Below, one piece after another: positions 1 to 12,500 of a stretch of DNA of 64,000 bases. The first letter of the stretch is position 1, and each line of letters starts with the position of its first letter. The position numbers and the translations under genes were made by a program. A model generated the notes under the pieces. That model was given only the letters and a program-made list of their open reading frames with translations, searched no databases and was not told the DNA's origin. This DNA comes from Isoperla grammatica. Its lineage: Eukaryota > Arthropoda > Insecta > Plecoptera > Perlodidae. The stretch lies in the NCBI GenBank assembly GCA_945910005.1, contig OX246745.1, positions 9,065,545 through 9,129,544 on the forward strand, given 5' to 3'.

Positions 1-125
1 AATAAAAATTATTTTTCGTAGGAAACCTGACAGTGACAAACCATACCCCTTTTCTTTGGACTAACCAGGTATTGTGGTATTTGGAATAGTTGCGAAAGAA
101 TGTCCGAGGCCTGAAAAAATGAACA
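1..125 (-). repeat. SINE-like repeat family B, copy 1 (partial)
   Basis: The segment shares GGTATTTGGAATAGTTG and GAATGTCC with copies near 53616, 56529 and 52900. An upstream block TTCGTAGGAAACCTG also occurs at 52197. The copy starts at or before the window edge. Confidence 0.5.
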
Positions 126-3100
126 AATAAACCGGAAGTTTGGTGCAGAAGCCATAGGTAACTCCAAAATATTTCGTTCATTTTCCGGCCATATTGTGTA
201 ATTTTTCAATTAGTGTAATATTGTAATATTTATTTGAAGCATGTTTATCTATCAAATTAAAGAGGATCAGTACTAAAAATTCCTAGTTAATGAAATAAAC
301 ACATGTTTGACGTTTACCTATAATTTTAAAACAAAAGAGAAATGAACCACCCGGTTTTTGCAACCAGTCCTCACATACTCAGAGCATGACCCAAGCCATT
401 CTGGAAATGGATATTTAAAAGTGCCAACTGGGCTAAAGCCATGCATCAGTGCTTAGTTATAAAATGTCGGCCACTTTGAACCTGCTTCAAAAATAATTGA
501 TCTTGTTCCAGAAACGAACACTGTAGTTGGAACAACACCCAGTTGTAGATTGTGTTGGTTCCTTGGTGACATGTTGTATTTAACTATTCATTTGATAATC
601 AGAAACGAAAACTAAGTTAGTCTTGTTCCAGTAGAACAATGCTACTCGCACAATTGTTGGTATCGGGATCGCAATAACAATCCGGAAATCGCGAAGAGTT
701 GTTTACATATAGTTCTTATGGCGCTTCACAACTAAATCGTAATGTCGTATTCATGTGTAATGGGAAAATGTACGATTAAGATTCCGATCTAAATTACGAT
801 CACGATGCCGATAACTGTGGTTAAGGCTTAAGTGTAATGCCAGTAGAAATGTGTCAATGTCAAGTCAACTCGAACTTGATTTTATATGTTTGAGAGCTAA
901 AACTATGAGCTGATAGAGGTGGCTCAGCGATAAGACGCGAGACTCTAACAACAGCCCTAACTACTAATTCTCGGCATCGTGATCGCAATAGACATATGAA
1001 CATTTCCCTATTACAATCCGTATCGCGACATTGCGACGTGAACAGCGCCATAAAAACCATGTAAGTTACCTGACTCTTTTACCATTTCCGAATTGCAATT
1101 GTGTTCCCAATACCGACAATTGTGGGTAGGACTTTATTAATTTAGAAGGTCCCGGGTTTACCGGTAATCCTGTCTGAAGTTTTTTTACGATTTAATACTA
1201 GGTTTTTCTCAGTCGCAAGACTTATGTTGAAATATGAGCTATACTAACACACCTCGGACATTCCTTTCCAAATATTCCAAATACCGCAATGCTTAGGTCA
1301 GGGCTTCTCAAACTATTTTGCCCGTGACCCTAAATTTCTTAGTAAAAAGTAAAATCTCGCGACCCCGTCTTACATCGGTCCTTATTTGCGTACTTTGTAC
1401 ACTTAGATAGATAATCGCTTGTTAGTCAATTCCTTCGAAGCGATTCGCTTCGCTCTGTGTTGACATTTTTATAATTTTCCCGCCGAGACACTTTCTTCAA
1501 CTTTTCCATATACATCTTTTAATACCCTTTTTTTAACTTCGTTTATATATACAACAATTTCCAATTATTTTCATAAGCTCGCGAACCCTCTTTAATTCCT
1601 TGCGACCCCGCCGGGGTCGCGACCCATAGTTTGAGAAGCTCTGGCCTAGGTAGTACAGGACAAGAATTGTCCCTGGACAGTTTTCTACGGAAAATTATTG
1701 TTATTAAATATTGCCATGATTTGGCCACCCATTGACACTCTTCGCTTATATTTCAAACTGAAGCTGGAGGGATCTTGCAATATCCGACAACGAAGGTCTT
1801 ATACTGGCCGTGATTATAATTAGTGATTATTTTATTATAATTGATTATAATTAATAATTATTCGTTGGTTTAGGAAACATGATTCTTGCGTTCCAGACTT
1901 GAATCCCAGCTTGGGCACAGATGTGATTGTGACGTGGCCACTCATCGTTTCGATTAGCTTCGTTGCCAAACCATGATACTTAATGGAGTGGTACTATATT
2001 CTTGGAACTTAATTATTTTTATTTATTTTTCTGTTCAACATTATTTACATAAATGTGGTACAGAAAGCGGACAAAAAACGAGCCACAGCGGCCCATACAG
2101 TAATGTCTTGTTCTGATAGATGGTGATGATGATTGAAATTAACGGTGATGCACAAATTTATGTAATGATTTCCTATTCTTATGATCTAACCAAGCGACAA
2201 CGGTCCATTCCGTATTCATAGCGTTGTCCTTGTTTACATAGCGGTTTGTCATATCGATGAGTGTGTGGTGATTGTTATGGGTGATGAGATATGAGATATG
2301 GGATATGAGATGAGATGAGTATGAGGTAACTGGAAACGCTGGAAACGCTCTTCCTGGCTAGGCCCTGTAGAGCAAAATGATACAATAGAGGAGTAATATG
2401 TAGGGCTGGGATAGTAAGGTTAAAACCGTGTTTTTATAAAGAAAAATTATAATATTAGGTAGGCCTAGACTAGGGGTCAAGTAAGATATACATAAATTAT
2501 AAGGTCCCAGCCACGAAGGACTGTACTGTATGTATGATATGTACTACTTCATATAACAGATTATTACTCATATTGACTAAACAATAAACTGGAGAGCAAA
2601 ATATGCTCTGAAAATGGAGTTGATCATAATGAGCAAGCATGATTGTGGATCGAGAGTGGTATGGATAGCTATTATAAATTATAATGTTTGATCGTCACGC
2701 TGATGTGACTCTAGTATATGGATTAATAAAATATAAATAGGTAACATATCGGTGGATGGATGATGGATACAGAGAGTGTTGGATGGTATTTATGAAGTGT
2801 GATACATATTTCAGTAGGGCTGTTATTTTGGATTCATTTAATTACAGAATATTTTTCAAAAATAACAACCTGATTGTAATATCATAAATTTTCTTCGAAG
2901 ATCTTTAGTTCTTATAAAACGAAAGTTCCCGCCATCATAGTTAACTGAGTGGCCACTGTGGGAACTGTGGCGCTAGTTGCTTTTTTCCCCATTGCTGTGA
3001 TTATTTTTGTTTAGTTGGTACGCACGTATCCTTGGACCATACAAGGTTGGTACTTCGTTCTAAAAAGTCAAAAGTCGAAATTAATTTCACAACAGTGACA

Positions 3101-3481
3101 ATGGTCACCAACAAGGACTGTTTCTCATCATTTCGTCGGAATTAAATTCAGCGTCAGTTCCCAGTTGTCATTAAAGTTTTATCAGTCAACTTTTGTTCGG
3201 AATAAATTTGTGAGTGTGCTGTCGTGAGCCCAGTGTGGAGGTATCATGCAAAAACTAGAAATCATAAACTTGGTTGCTGCTGCGTACGACCTAGGTCTCT
3301 AGGCCTAGGGCCAGATACCTTAAGCCTAGGCCTAGGCATATCTACGTAGCCTTCCCTGGACTAGGTAGCCTAGAAGTTCCATCAGTCAATCTTCACAGAC
3401 CTGGGCCGATAGGCCTAGACACACTAGGCCTATACTTTGAAAAGTACGGTAGGCCCCTGGCCTAGCCAAGGCCTAAGCAGC
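126..3481. other. Upstream flank of EPG5
   Basis: No supported gene. It holds the hAT element at 1299-1643, an ATTATAATT-rich patch (1810-1860), a short GATATGA run near 2285-2330, and a cluster of TAGGCCTA/CCTAGG motifs from about 3290 to 3560. The EPG5 5' UTR and promoter should lie in the last few hundred bases; I see no clear TATA box. Confidence 0.5.
1299..1643. mobile_element. Non-autonomous hAT element (345 bp)
   Basis: The ends are inverted: CAGGGCTTCTCAAACTAT on the left, and a right end whose complement is CAGAGCTTCTCAAACTAT. Flanking 8-mers are GCTTAGGT and GCCTAGGT, a target duplication with one change. The length and lack of coding capacity mark a MITE-type hAT derivative. Confidence 0.72.
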
Positions 3482-3502
3482 ATGGAGCAAGTAATGACCA
3501 AG
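3482..3502 (+). CDS. EPG5: EPG5 exon 1 (start codon)
   Basis: ATG in a strong context opens MEQVMTK, followed by a GTAAGA donor. Phase 0 joins it to exon 2, giving a Lys-rich N-terminus as in animal EPG5. Too short for ORF scanning. A downstream ATG at 6015 is the alternative start, but it would discard the in-frame basic segment. Confidence 0.72.
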
Positions 3503-6500
3503 GTAAGACAGTGATCAAATTGGCCTAACCTAGGGCAAGATACTAGGCTAGCGTAGGCCTAGACTTCATTCTTTTGTGTCCATGAGTCGGATCAGGCATT
3601 CTGACTCTGTTGTATCTTGCTCTCTAACTATAGGCTCAGGCCTATCAGTTTGTTTCGACCCAGGCCCACTCGTCCGTCGTCAATGTCAGTGCAATTTTTA
3701 ATTGCACTGACATTGACAATTTACATCACTAGAGTTCAGTAAAAGTGCAACCTATGTTGGTTTGCTCTGAACGTAGCCTAATTGGATCGATTCGATCAAT
3801 AATAAAATTATAACACGTTTCGAGGACCTTCAGTAGGATGGTGGCCATCATTGACAGAGTAACAAGGTTTGTCTAAAACCCTACATGCATTGACATTTTG
3901 TATTATCCTTTGCTGTTCAATACGTACACCTTCATGACTTTGAAAGATTATTTCCTTGTAGTCTGTCTATATATCTTTTGGTATTGCACTGTTGTTTCTC
4001 TGTTCGTCAAGTTATGCAAGAAGCTTTTGGGGTAAATAAATAAATTCATATTTATAGAGTCTACCCACTCAGTAACAAGACTGACTTTCAGTGGGGGACT
4101 TTAATTTCAAGCGACTAAACCAACCCTGTAGACTCCGAACATCATCGATAACTGAGCGATAACCAATCAAAGATCTATGTTTCAAATTTGAAACATATGA
4201 ATCAGTGATTGGACAGTGCAAACACCTGCGGACAAATGCCAGGATCACCAAGGCTGATTCAGAACAATTTTGAATTTATTGAGTGCTTCATTGCTAGGAC
4301 GGCTCCAAAGTCACCGTTTACTTATTCCTAAGCCAAGAAGTGATAGAATTGAATCCATATTAGAAGTTAAAAAAACTTTTGCCTGTGGTGGGATTTGAAC
4401 CCAGGACCTTTGTCATTGGAAGCAAGGATGCTAACCATTGGACCACGAGCCACCTACATGTAGGCCTAACATACAACCAGCATACGCCTACATTGTATAA
4501 ATCGTAAATTTCTTACATATAGGCCCTATGCCTACTTAATGTGAGCACAGTTCACAGATGGTGTGCAGATTGCTTACTACCTACTCTCTTTGTTGTCTAA
4601 TGGGTCTATATGTAGCCTAGGTCACAAGGTGTGCTGATGAAATTTATGGTATTTGTTTAGTATCACGGATCGCGCTTCTTACTCACTTTTTCCAATGAAA
4701 AACGCCAAAGTCTTGTTTAAAGTGTTATTTTTATTGAACAATGTTAAATTGTCTTTCTTTTAATGCTTATTATAATATTCTAGTTAGTTTTTAAGAGTAA
4801 TAAATGATTGTTTGAAGTTTTTATATGAAAATATGACGTCTTCTTACTTGTTTCCTGCTTGTGTCCGGTGCAGTGCTGCCAATGGCAAACTATCCAAAAC
4901 CACCCCCTTACCTCGGGCAAAGTCACTTTCGGGTGCAAATCTGCATAATTGCATACTTTGAAGAAGGGGTATTTAATCGTAGGGGCCTAGTTTGCACGTA
5001 CATCCAAAACCCCCCCCTAACCTCTGGCAAACTATCCAAAAACACCCCCTAACCTCGGGCAAAGTCACTTTCGGGCGCAAGAGGTAGGGTTTTTTCATGT
5101 ACTTACGTTGGTAGACCACACTTTATGTGTGCTCCGAACAGCTGCGCCCTCGTACGTCCGCCATATTGCCATATTTAACGTGATTGTGTTGTCAAATCGA
5201 TGCAACTTCAAAACGATGATTTAATATGAAAGAAGAGACTAGCCTATTTGTATTGAAAATCACTGGAGCTTACAGATAAATCATAAAATAACAATTATGT
5301 ACTGCGCATATGATCAATATCGCAAAGGAATACAGAAAAAAAGTGAGTATGAAACGTGATCAGTGATACTAAACAATTACCAAATTTATTGTAATCCATA
5401 CAAAAATCTATATATGTATTAAAAGCTTTAAAATAAATGTGTCAGTTTTATTTTATCATCAAAATTGTGAATGGTCTAGTTTAAGTGATGCTACATTACT
5501 ATTTCCCTTTAGCAGGTGGAATTGTAATTTTAGAGCTGTTTGCCAAAGACCGAAGGATCCGTAAGCGAACCATAAGCAGTCCAAGTCCAGGGTTGCGCAT
5601 GTTGCACTCACTTAACTGTTCAGTATTGCAAACTAGTGGTCAGTATTGGAACTGACTGCTTTACCTTCATTGTCAAGCTAGTAGTGACATCTGACGCCAT
5701 TGTTTGTAGGCCTAACTGTTTACCTTCAATGTCATTTCATATCTGAAATCAACTGCACACTTCAAAAGTTCCGTGGTTTCCAGGAGCAAGTAGCCGAGTG
5801 ACTACACAGTTGCAAACGTGATATTAAAAATAATTTTGAATTAAAGACTTGACTAACAGTATCTATAATTTACTTTCAGAAAAAAAAGAAAACTAAGAAC
5901 CGGACCACTAAGCAGGAGGAACCTACTTCTGCACCCCCTCTGATTGAGGAAGGGCATCTGCTTAATGAAACTGAGCAAGACTCTAGTATTGAATGTGCTA
6001 TTCTTGATGCTGTAATGGATGTCGAAGATACCTTTACCAATGCCGGTAGTAGGCCTATCAACTCGGAACATCCAAGCACGTCTAATAGATACATTGCATT
6101 GAGTGACATTACATTGAATGAAGTAGGCGGGGTAAGCAACATGCAACTGCCAGAGGTTAATGGCAATGGAGCTATCCAGGAAACAGCATTGACAGAGGTG
6201 GCTCCAACAGCTCCTCTCATAGAAGAAAGTCTTACGTTGCCTCATTTGATACAATGTCCTGTAGTAAGTGCACCAGAGGTTGCAGAAAAAATACCAGTGG
6301 TTGAGGTTTCACAACACGTTGAAGCTCAAACAAACTACTTTGCGAAATACAAACCTCTTTCGGAGGCCACTCTTATTACATTGTATGAGAATCGGGAACT
6401 ACTATTATCGAAGGAGTTTTTGTCGGCGTTTACAGAGACGCAAGTCTCTCCAAGCGAAGATGTTAATTTAAATAAAAAAATTGAAGATTACTTCACTTTG

Positions 6501-9500
6501 CTTGATCTTATTGAGTGCGATCTAGCCACACTGGAATCACAAAAAAGTATTGTGATGTTTCAACTAGATGATGTGTGGACTTTCGAGAAAAGAAAAATTG
6601 CAGAAACAGGTGAATGCCAGGATGGTAATCCGGTAACTGCGGAGCTTGAATACTTGATATCGCACTTTGACAAAGATGCACATGAGATTCTAAGTAAGAC
6701 TCTGACTACGGTGAAGGATGTATGCCATGAAACAATCATACTTAATTGGCACTCTGCTGAGCTCTTGAAGGACTTTCTTACAAAGTACATTGATGAAATG
6801 TGTAATCTTTGTTTGCAAAATACAACAATCAACACACCAGCTCAATTACTTACTGACATTGAACAGTTGCCAATAAAAGACCACGTGTCAAAAGTGCGTG
6901 TGTTTATTGGTATATTGTTCAAGTTTCACAGGCGGAAACTTAAAGATGACGGACTCTTCTTGAAAGTTTCAACAGCTTGGCTGGTTAAGCTTATTAGTGT
7001 TTTCCTTAGAGTGGGCACCTGGCAAGACCATATGTTTATACTTAACCACGTGCTTCGAACCCCTAGAAGATTGCCCGAGTGGATGAAGAAATTTATTCAA
7101 GTTCCGTTGCCAGTTTATGATACACTTCAGTCACCATTCGAAAGCCGTCAGTTGGCACATCTTGTTTCGGTTCTGTCTATATTAATGCACCCTATAAAAG
7201 ACCGTAATCGTTTCTTTGATGAGGTAAGTTACCATCTGTGATGGACTTATTATTGCCTCTGTAGGCATAGGCCCAAATGCATAGTCCACACTCAAGCCCT
7301 CCTCAACTCAGCCTCTTCTCAGCCTCGCCCAACCACCAATCACGGAACGGCATGCCATGTGGACGGCTCTGTGATTGGTGGCTAGGCGAGGCTGAGGAGA
7401 GGCTGAGTTGAGGAAGGCTTGAGTGTAAACTATGCATTCGGGCCATAGACCTATTTTCATAATCACAATTGCAACAGAACGCAACATGATTGCATTCATA
7501 AAAGCATGTTTACTTTTTGAAGCTTACAACTAGGCCTAATAATTCGAGTAACCAGCAGTTAAACCTTATTCAGGGGAAATCTCATACAAATTTCATTTAA
7601 ACCCTGACAAAGCCATATTACTATGTTATGTGGTAGGCCTACTAATTGTATGAACCCATTTTATGGCATTAATTCCTACTACAGATTGTGGTAAATTACT
7701 GTATTATGCTATAGTTTTATTTTGGATAACATATTGTATGGAAGTTATAAGCTTGTAATTACCTCACTTTACTATTCTAGTACCAGTATGAGCAGTCCAA
7801 TCGTTCTCGCCCATCAAATGCTCAAGGCAGTGCCGAGAGTACGTGGGTTATGGTGGATTCTGACGGAGAAGAAGATGAGACCGGTTGCTCAGGACAAATT
7901 GCAGCAAACGATATTATTGAATTGTTTAATCAGTTACCATTGGAGCAAATGTATCTTCTAGTCCTCCGAATGGAGAGAAATGAAAACAAGTAAGGTGCTA
8001 GTTATTCCGGCAGTTACTTTCAAAAATGCTGCTATACAAATCTAGAGTTTCTCTCAAAAGATCTGTTAGTTGAACTGCATTTCTGATGTACAGTACTGGC
8101 ATTAAATAGTTTTCATGTTTCACTCAAGCAATAATTTCAATAATACTCAAAAACTCAATTTCAAGTAATACTGAATGCATAATATAGGCCCTACTTAGGT
8201 TCACAAATGGTCACAACATGGCGATTCTGTATGGGCGACGATACGTTTATCACCGGTTTCAGTTGTTAGAAGAAGGCGATGAGCCAATCATCGCCTTGCA
8301 TTCGCCTTCAGTAACGACTAAAACCGCTGATAAATTTATCGTCGCCCATACAGAATCGCCCTCCAGGTGGCATTTTGAACCAAAAACACAGTGCATTATT
8401 TCAATTGATAATCATAAACTCTATATCAAGAGCCTAAAAGGCTTCTTTACAATTAGGCTAGTTCAAATGATCTGAAGCTGTAATTTCCTTTTTAGCAGGT
8501 TCAGTCTGAATATGCAGTACTACAATGATCGGTACATGATTGAACTGTTTGCATTCTGTACTGTTCTGATACGATTGTACCAGCAAGGTCTTCACACTTA
8601 CGGTACACAGACGTACCAACAGTTTGCAAAGAGACTGGGTCAGCTGATAAAACACACTGTCCAGTATGTCACGGATGCATACGAATGTTACAGGTGAGTC
8701 TTCTATTACGTGGGCCCAAATTTAAGAAAAGATAATTTGTGTTATCTGGGGTTCATCTCTGGTGGCCACAAAAATCTAAATTTGTTAAACCAAATCTGAT
8801 GTGTTGTTTAATTATTAGATTTTAATTAGGGATTCTTGGCAAAGTTTAAAAGCCAGGCCTTCATATTTTATCACAAAAGAGGTGAACTTTTTCTCGTCTG
8901 TTTTTGGTGGGGAAAAAAGTAGACCTACAATAGTGCTGATGTTCTTGTGTCTCTTTCCAAACTCATACATGACTCTTGTTTTCATAAATGGTGCTGTTAA
9001 AAGTGTAGCTAAAAATCAAATTCTATACAGTAGTTGTAATTTTAGGAGTTGACCTTGTGTAACCCCTAATTTGACCTAAATAGTAAATATGTTTTCAGCA
9101 TCTCCCACAATAGTGACTTCTCCACATGGCCGCTGCAATGTGAATACGATATGTTTGTCCTTCGGGCAGTGAATGCCATTTACTCATCACAGAACCTAGG
9201 AATGTGGCAGTTTCTAGCCACTCTGCCATTCCACATGATATCTGTGAGCACAATGTGGCAGATATACTATTTGCTTCACAATGAATATGATGAAAATGTA
9301 GAAAAGCCCATGCCAAGAGATGTCGAGGAGTGGCAGATCTTCGTCATGGTATGTATATGTGTGTGTGTGTACGCTAAATTAGAGATTTAATACGTTGAAC
9401 ATTTGAAAGCTTGATTTGACCCAGAAAGTTTTACTTACACATCCCTCTAGTCCAGGGGTGCCCAACCTTTTAGTAACAATGATCTACTTTTCATTTGTGG

Positions 9501-12500
9501 ATTGGCCCACGATCTACATTTTGAAAACTTTTAATTTGTCTATAAATGAGGGAAAAATTATTGAAAGTCAGGAGTCAGAAATACAATATTAATAATTTAT
9601 TCATACAATTATTTATCGCTGTATCTGACTTACCATTAATGAGATGATTGGCTCTGCATATCTGCTGCTAGCTTCCGATAATTGTGTGTGTACTTGGTTA
9701 TGGCCAATCTAAGACAGTCGGTGAGATGTGAATCAGTCAGTTTTGTGCGGTACTTAGATTTAATTATTTTCATGTCCGAAAAACACGATTCACATAAGTA
9801 TGTTGACCCAAAAAAGGAAAGCACTTGCAGTGATATTTTCTTCAAATTAGGATACTTCGCAGCACTAATGAGATTCCAAAAATTTGGCTCTGCAGACCTG
9901 GCTTTTATTTGAATATCATTTTGTAAGTTCAACATTTCATTTTCCACCATTACTTCCTCACAATCAAACAGGGAACATATATTTTTAGAAATATCTTCGA
10001 CCTGAATGTTACCAAAGGGGAAAGAAAGGTATGATATCACTGGCTCAACAGTTTTAAATTCCAAAAAGCGATTTTGAAATTCACTTTTCATTAGTTCCAG
10101 TTGATCTCTGTATTTATTTTGGATATTTTCTGAGAGCTGTGCATCTCCATTTTGAGAGGTTATCTCCGTGAGCAAGTTTGGGAAATGTTTCAGCTCGTTC
10201 TTATTGATATGCGAGATTAGTAGTTGTAGTTGGCTTTCAAATGTACGCACGGAGGTGATCATGTCGGTCACATTTTTATCTCTTCCCTGTAGCTCCAGGT
10301 TCAGATGGTTTAGTTTTGCAGAAATGTCTGTTAGAAACGCTAAATCTAAGAGCCAGCCATTATCTTCAAGCTCATTACACGGCGTGTTTTTTGACTCCAG
10401 AAAGTCTTTTATATAAGGAAGTATGTCTCTGAAACGTTGTAATACTTTTCCTTTGCTAAGCTGAACTGGCTGGTAATAACCTAGCATAGAAGATAAGAGT
10501 AAGGAGGGGGGGAATACCCTGAGTACAACTAGATTACAAAGGTGCATAGAAGCAGACACAAACAAATAGGAGAGTGAGTCAATTCTGACATTACATTACA
10601 TACACCAGGGATGTGCTGTTGGTTGATGTTTCAAGAAAGCCATTTATGTGCATATATCTCCTAGTACAATTTATTTAAAGAAATTGAAATAACGATTTCC
10701 TATACTTATAGCGAGATACTAAACATGTAAATTTATAAGGATATTGGCAATAACACACGATCTACTTGAGAAGTCGTCGCGATCGACCAGTCGATCGCGA
10801 TCGACTGGTTGGGCACCCCTGCTCTAGTCTATAGGGAAGTTAATAGCATAGGGGTACCACAGATCTGTCTTACAATTTACAATATGTGAATGTGTAGTTG
10901 GCCTAACGGCTAGGTTTGAGCTGGGGGGGGCGAAGGATAGGAAGGAACCAACAGCTTACCTTGTAGTAGTTGGGGCCTTCGGAGTCGATAGAAACACAAA
11001 AAAATATAAACAAAACTGTCTCGACGTTTTGTTTTTATTTTTTGTGTTTCTATCGACTCCGAAGGCCGCAACTACTACAAGGTAAGCTGTTGGTTCCTTC
11101 CTATCCTTCCCCCCCCCCCCCCCCCCCAGCTCAATTTACAATACCTATGTACAATACTTGTGATATAATAATTTGGTATTTTGCCGACAATCATGTGTGT
11201 TGTTATTTTGTATCCATTTGTTTTGTTTTAGCAAGCTCCTGTTCTCCAAGGGTTTGAGGATAGATTGTGCACACTGCCAGAGTCGGAGACAATATATTTG
11301 CTTTCGGCTTTCTCCAGCATGGCATTGCCGAATAACCAACATAATGATGGGTTCACCCATTTCATAAATACTGTTACCCTTGATCTCTTCCAGGTATGTT
11401 AACACTAACAATATACATACACTTCTATTTCGATTCATGTCCAGTACACATTTATAATTGGCAGCGTGGTAAATAACTGAATAGCACAAGTTTTTAAAAT
11501 TATTGTTGCACCTTAATGATTTGCATAGTCTCAATAGGTTGAATTGTAAACTGAAGTTACATTGTAACTAGTGTAGTTGAGAGTTCTGGAAGCAAAAACA
11601 ATAGAGTAAAGGTTGAATAATGAATCTTTTAATATTTTTAATATAAATTTACTTTTATTGATATGTAGTTCTGAAAGCTATGTATCTCTGATAGTTTCTT
11701 CTTTAAAAATTTTCCAGAGGACCAGACAAATCATTGACCCTTAACCTCTAGGGAACCCATCTTAACCATGGATGTAATTGTAGTTTTGTATTTATTTTTC
11801 AGCTTGGATTTCTATCTGAAGTAATGCAGGATAGATGTACAAAACATATCAGAACTCTTCTGGCTGCCATCACATCAAAACATCCATGGTTGATCTCAAA
11901 CATACTCAAAAGTATGACTCAGTACAACTTTATAAATTCTGAACATTTGTGCTTGGACTTGTTTCAAGACCTTCCTCTTACACTGTGGGTTCCAAGGGAT
12001 GAAGACCTGGCCATCATTCGTCGATGGCTGGTGGATAAACCGTTGTTGAGCATCGAGTTCAGTTTGGCACGGCTTATCTTGGCCAGCTTGAACTACAACA
12101 CAAACGACACGAGCACAGATGGTGACCTGGTGCTATGCCACAGTTTTCACTGTAAGGTTGCACTAATGGTGGTAGAAGCCGCAATGGCGTTTGCCAAGGG
12201 GCTAGGAAGTGCTCCAATGTCGAATACTGCAGCTCTTTGTGAAATGGTAAGAACTTTCAAAGCATGGGACATTTTTTTGTTGTTAAAATTACATACGACT
12301 TATTTACAACTAAGTAAATCTCAAGCACGAATTCTCCAACATCTTGCTTTTGTGATCGAATAATCAATAACTGGTTTGAAATTAGTTAACAGTATGTGTC
12401 ATACTGCATTTAATTTTGTAAAATGGTTATTTGAAAAAAATTGTAAGTAACGGCCAAGATAAAATTTATGGTAAATAATCACGCTGGGTAATGTGGACTC

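Noticed and set aside
4381..4452. Functional tRNA-Gly gene on the minus strand
   Set aside because: A and B boxes and an anticodon loop are visible, but the acceptor and anticodon stems pair poorly and the unit belongs to a longer repeat shared with 57413-57616.
5853..6254. Two minus-strand ORFs of 133 and 114 codons
   Set aside because: Both are shadows of EPG5 exon 2. They have no family resemblance, and the plus-strand frame is clearly coding.
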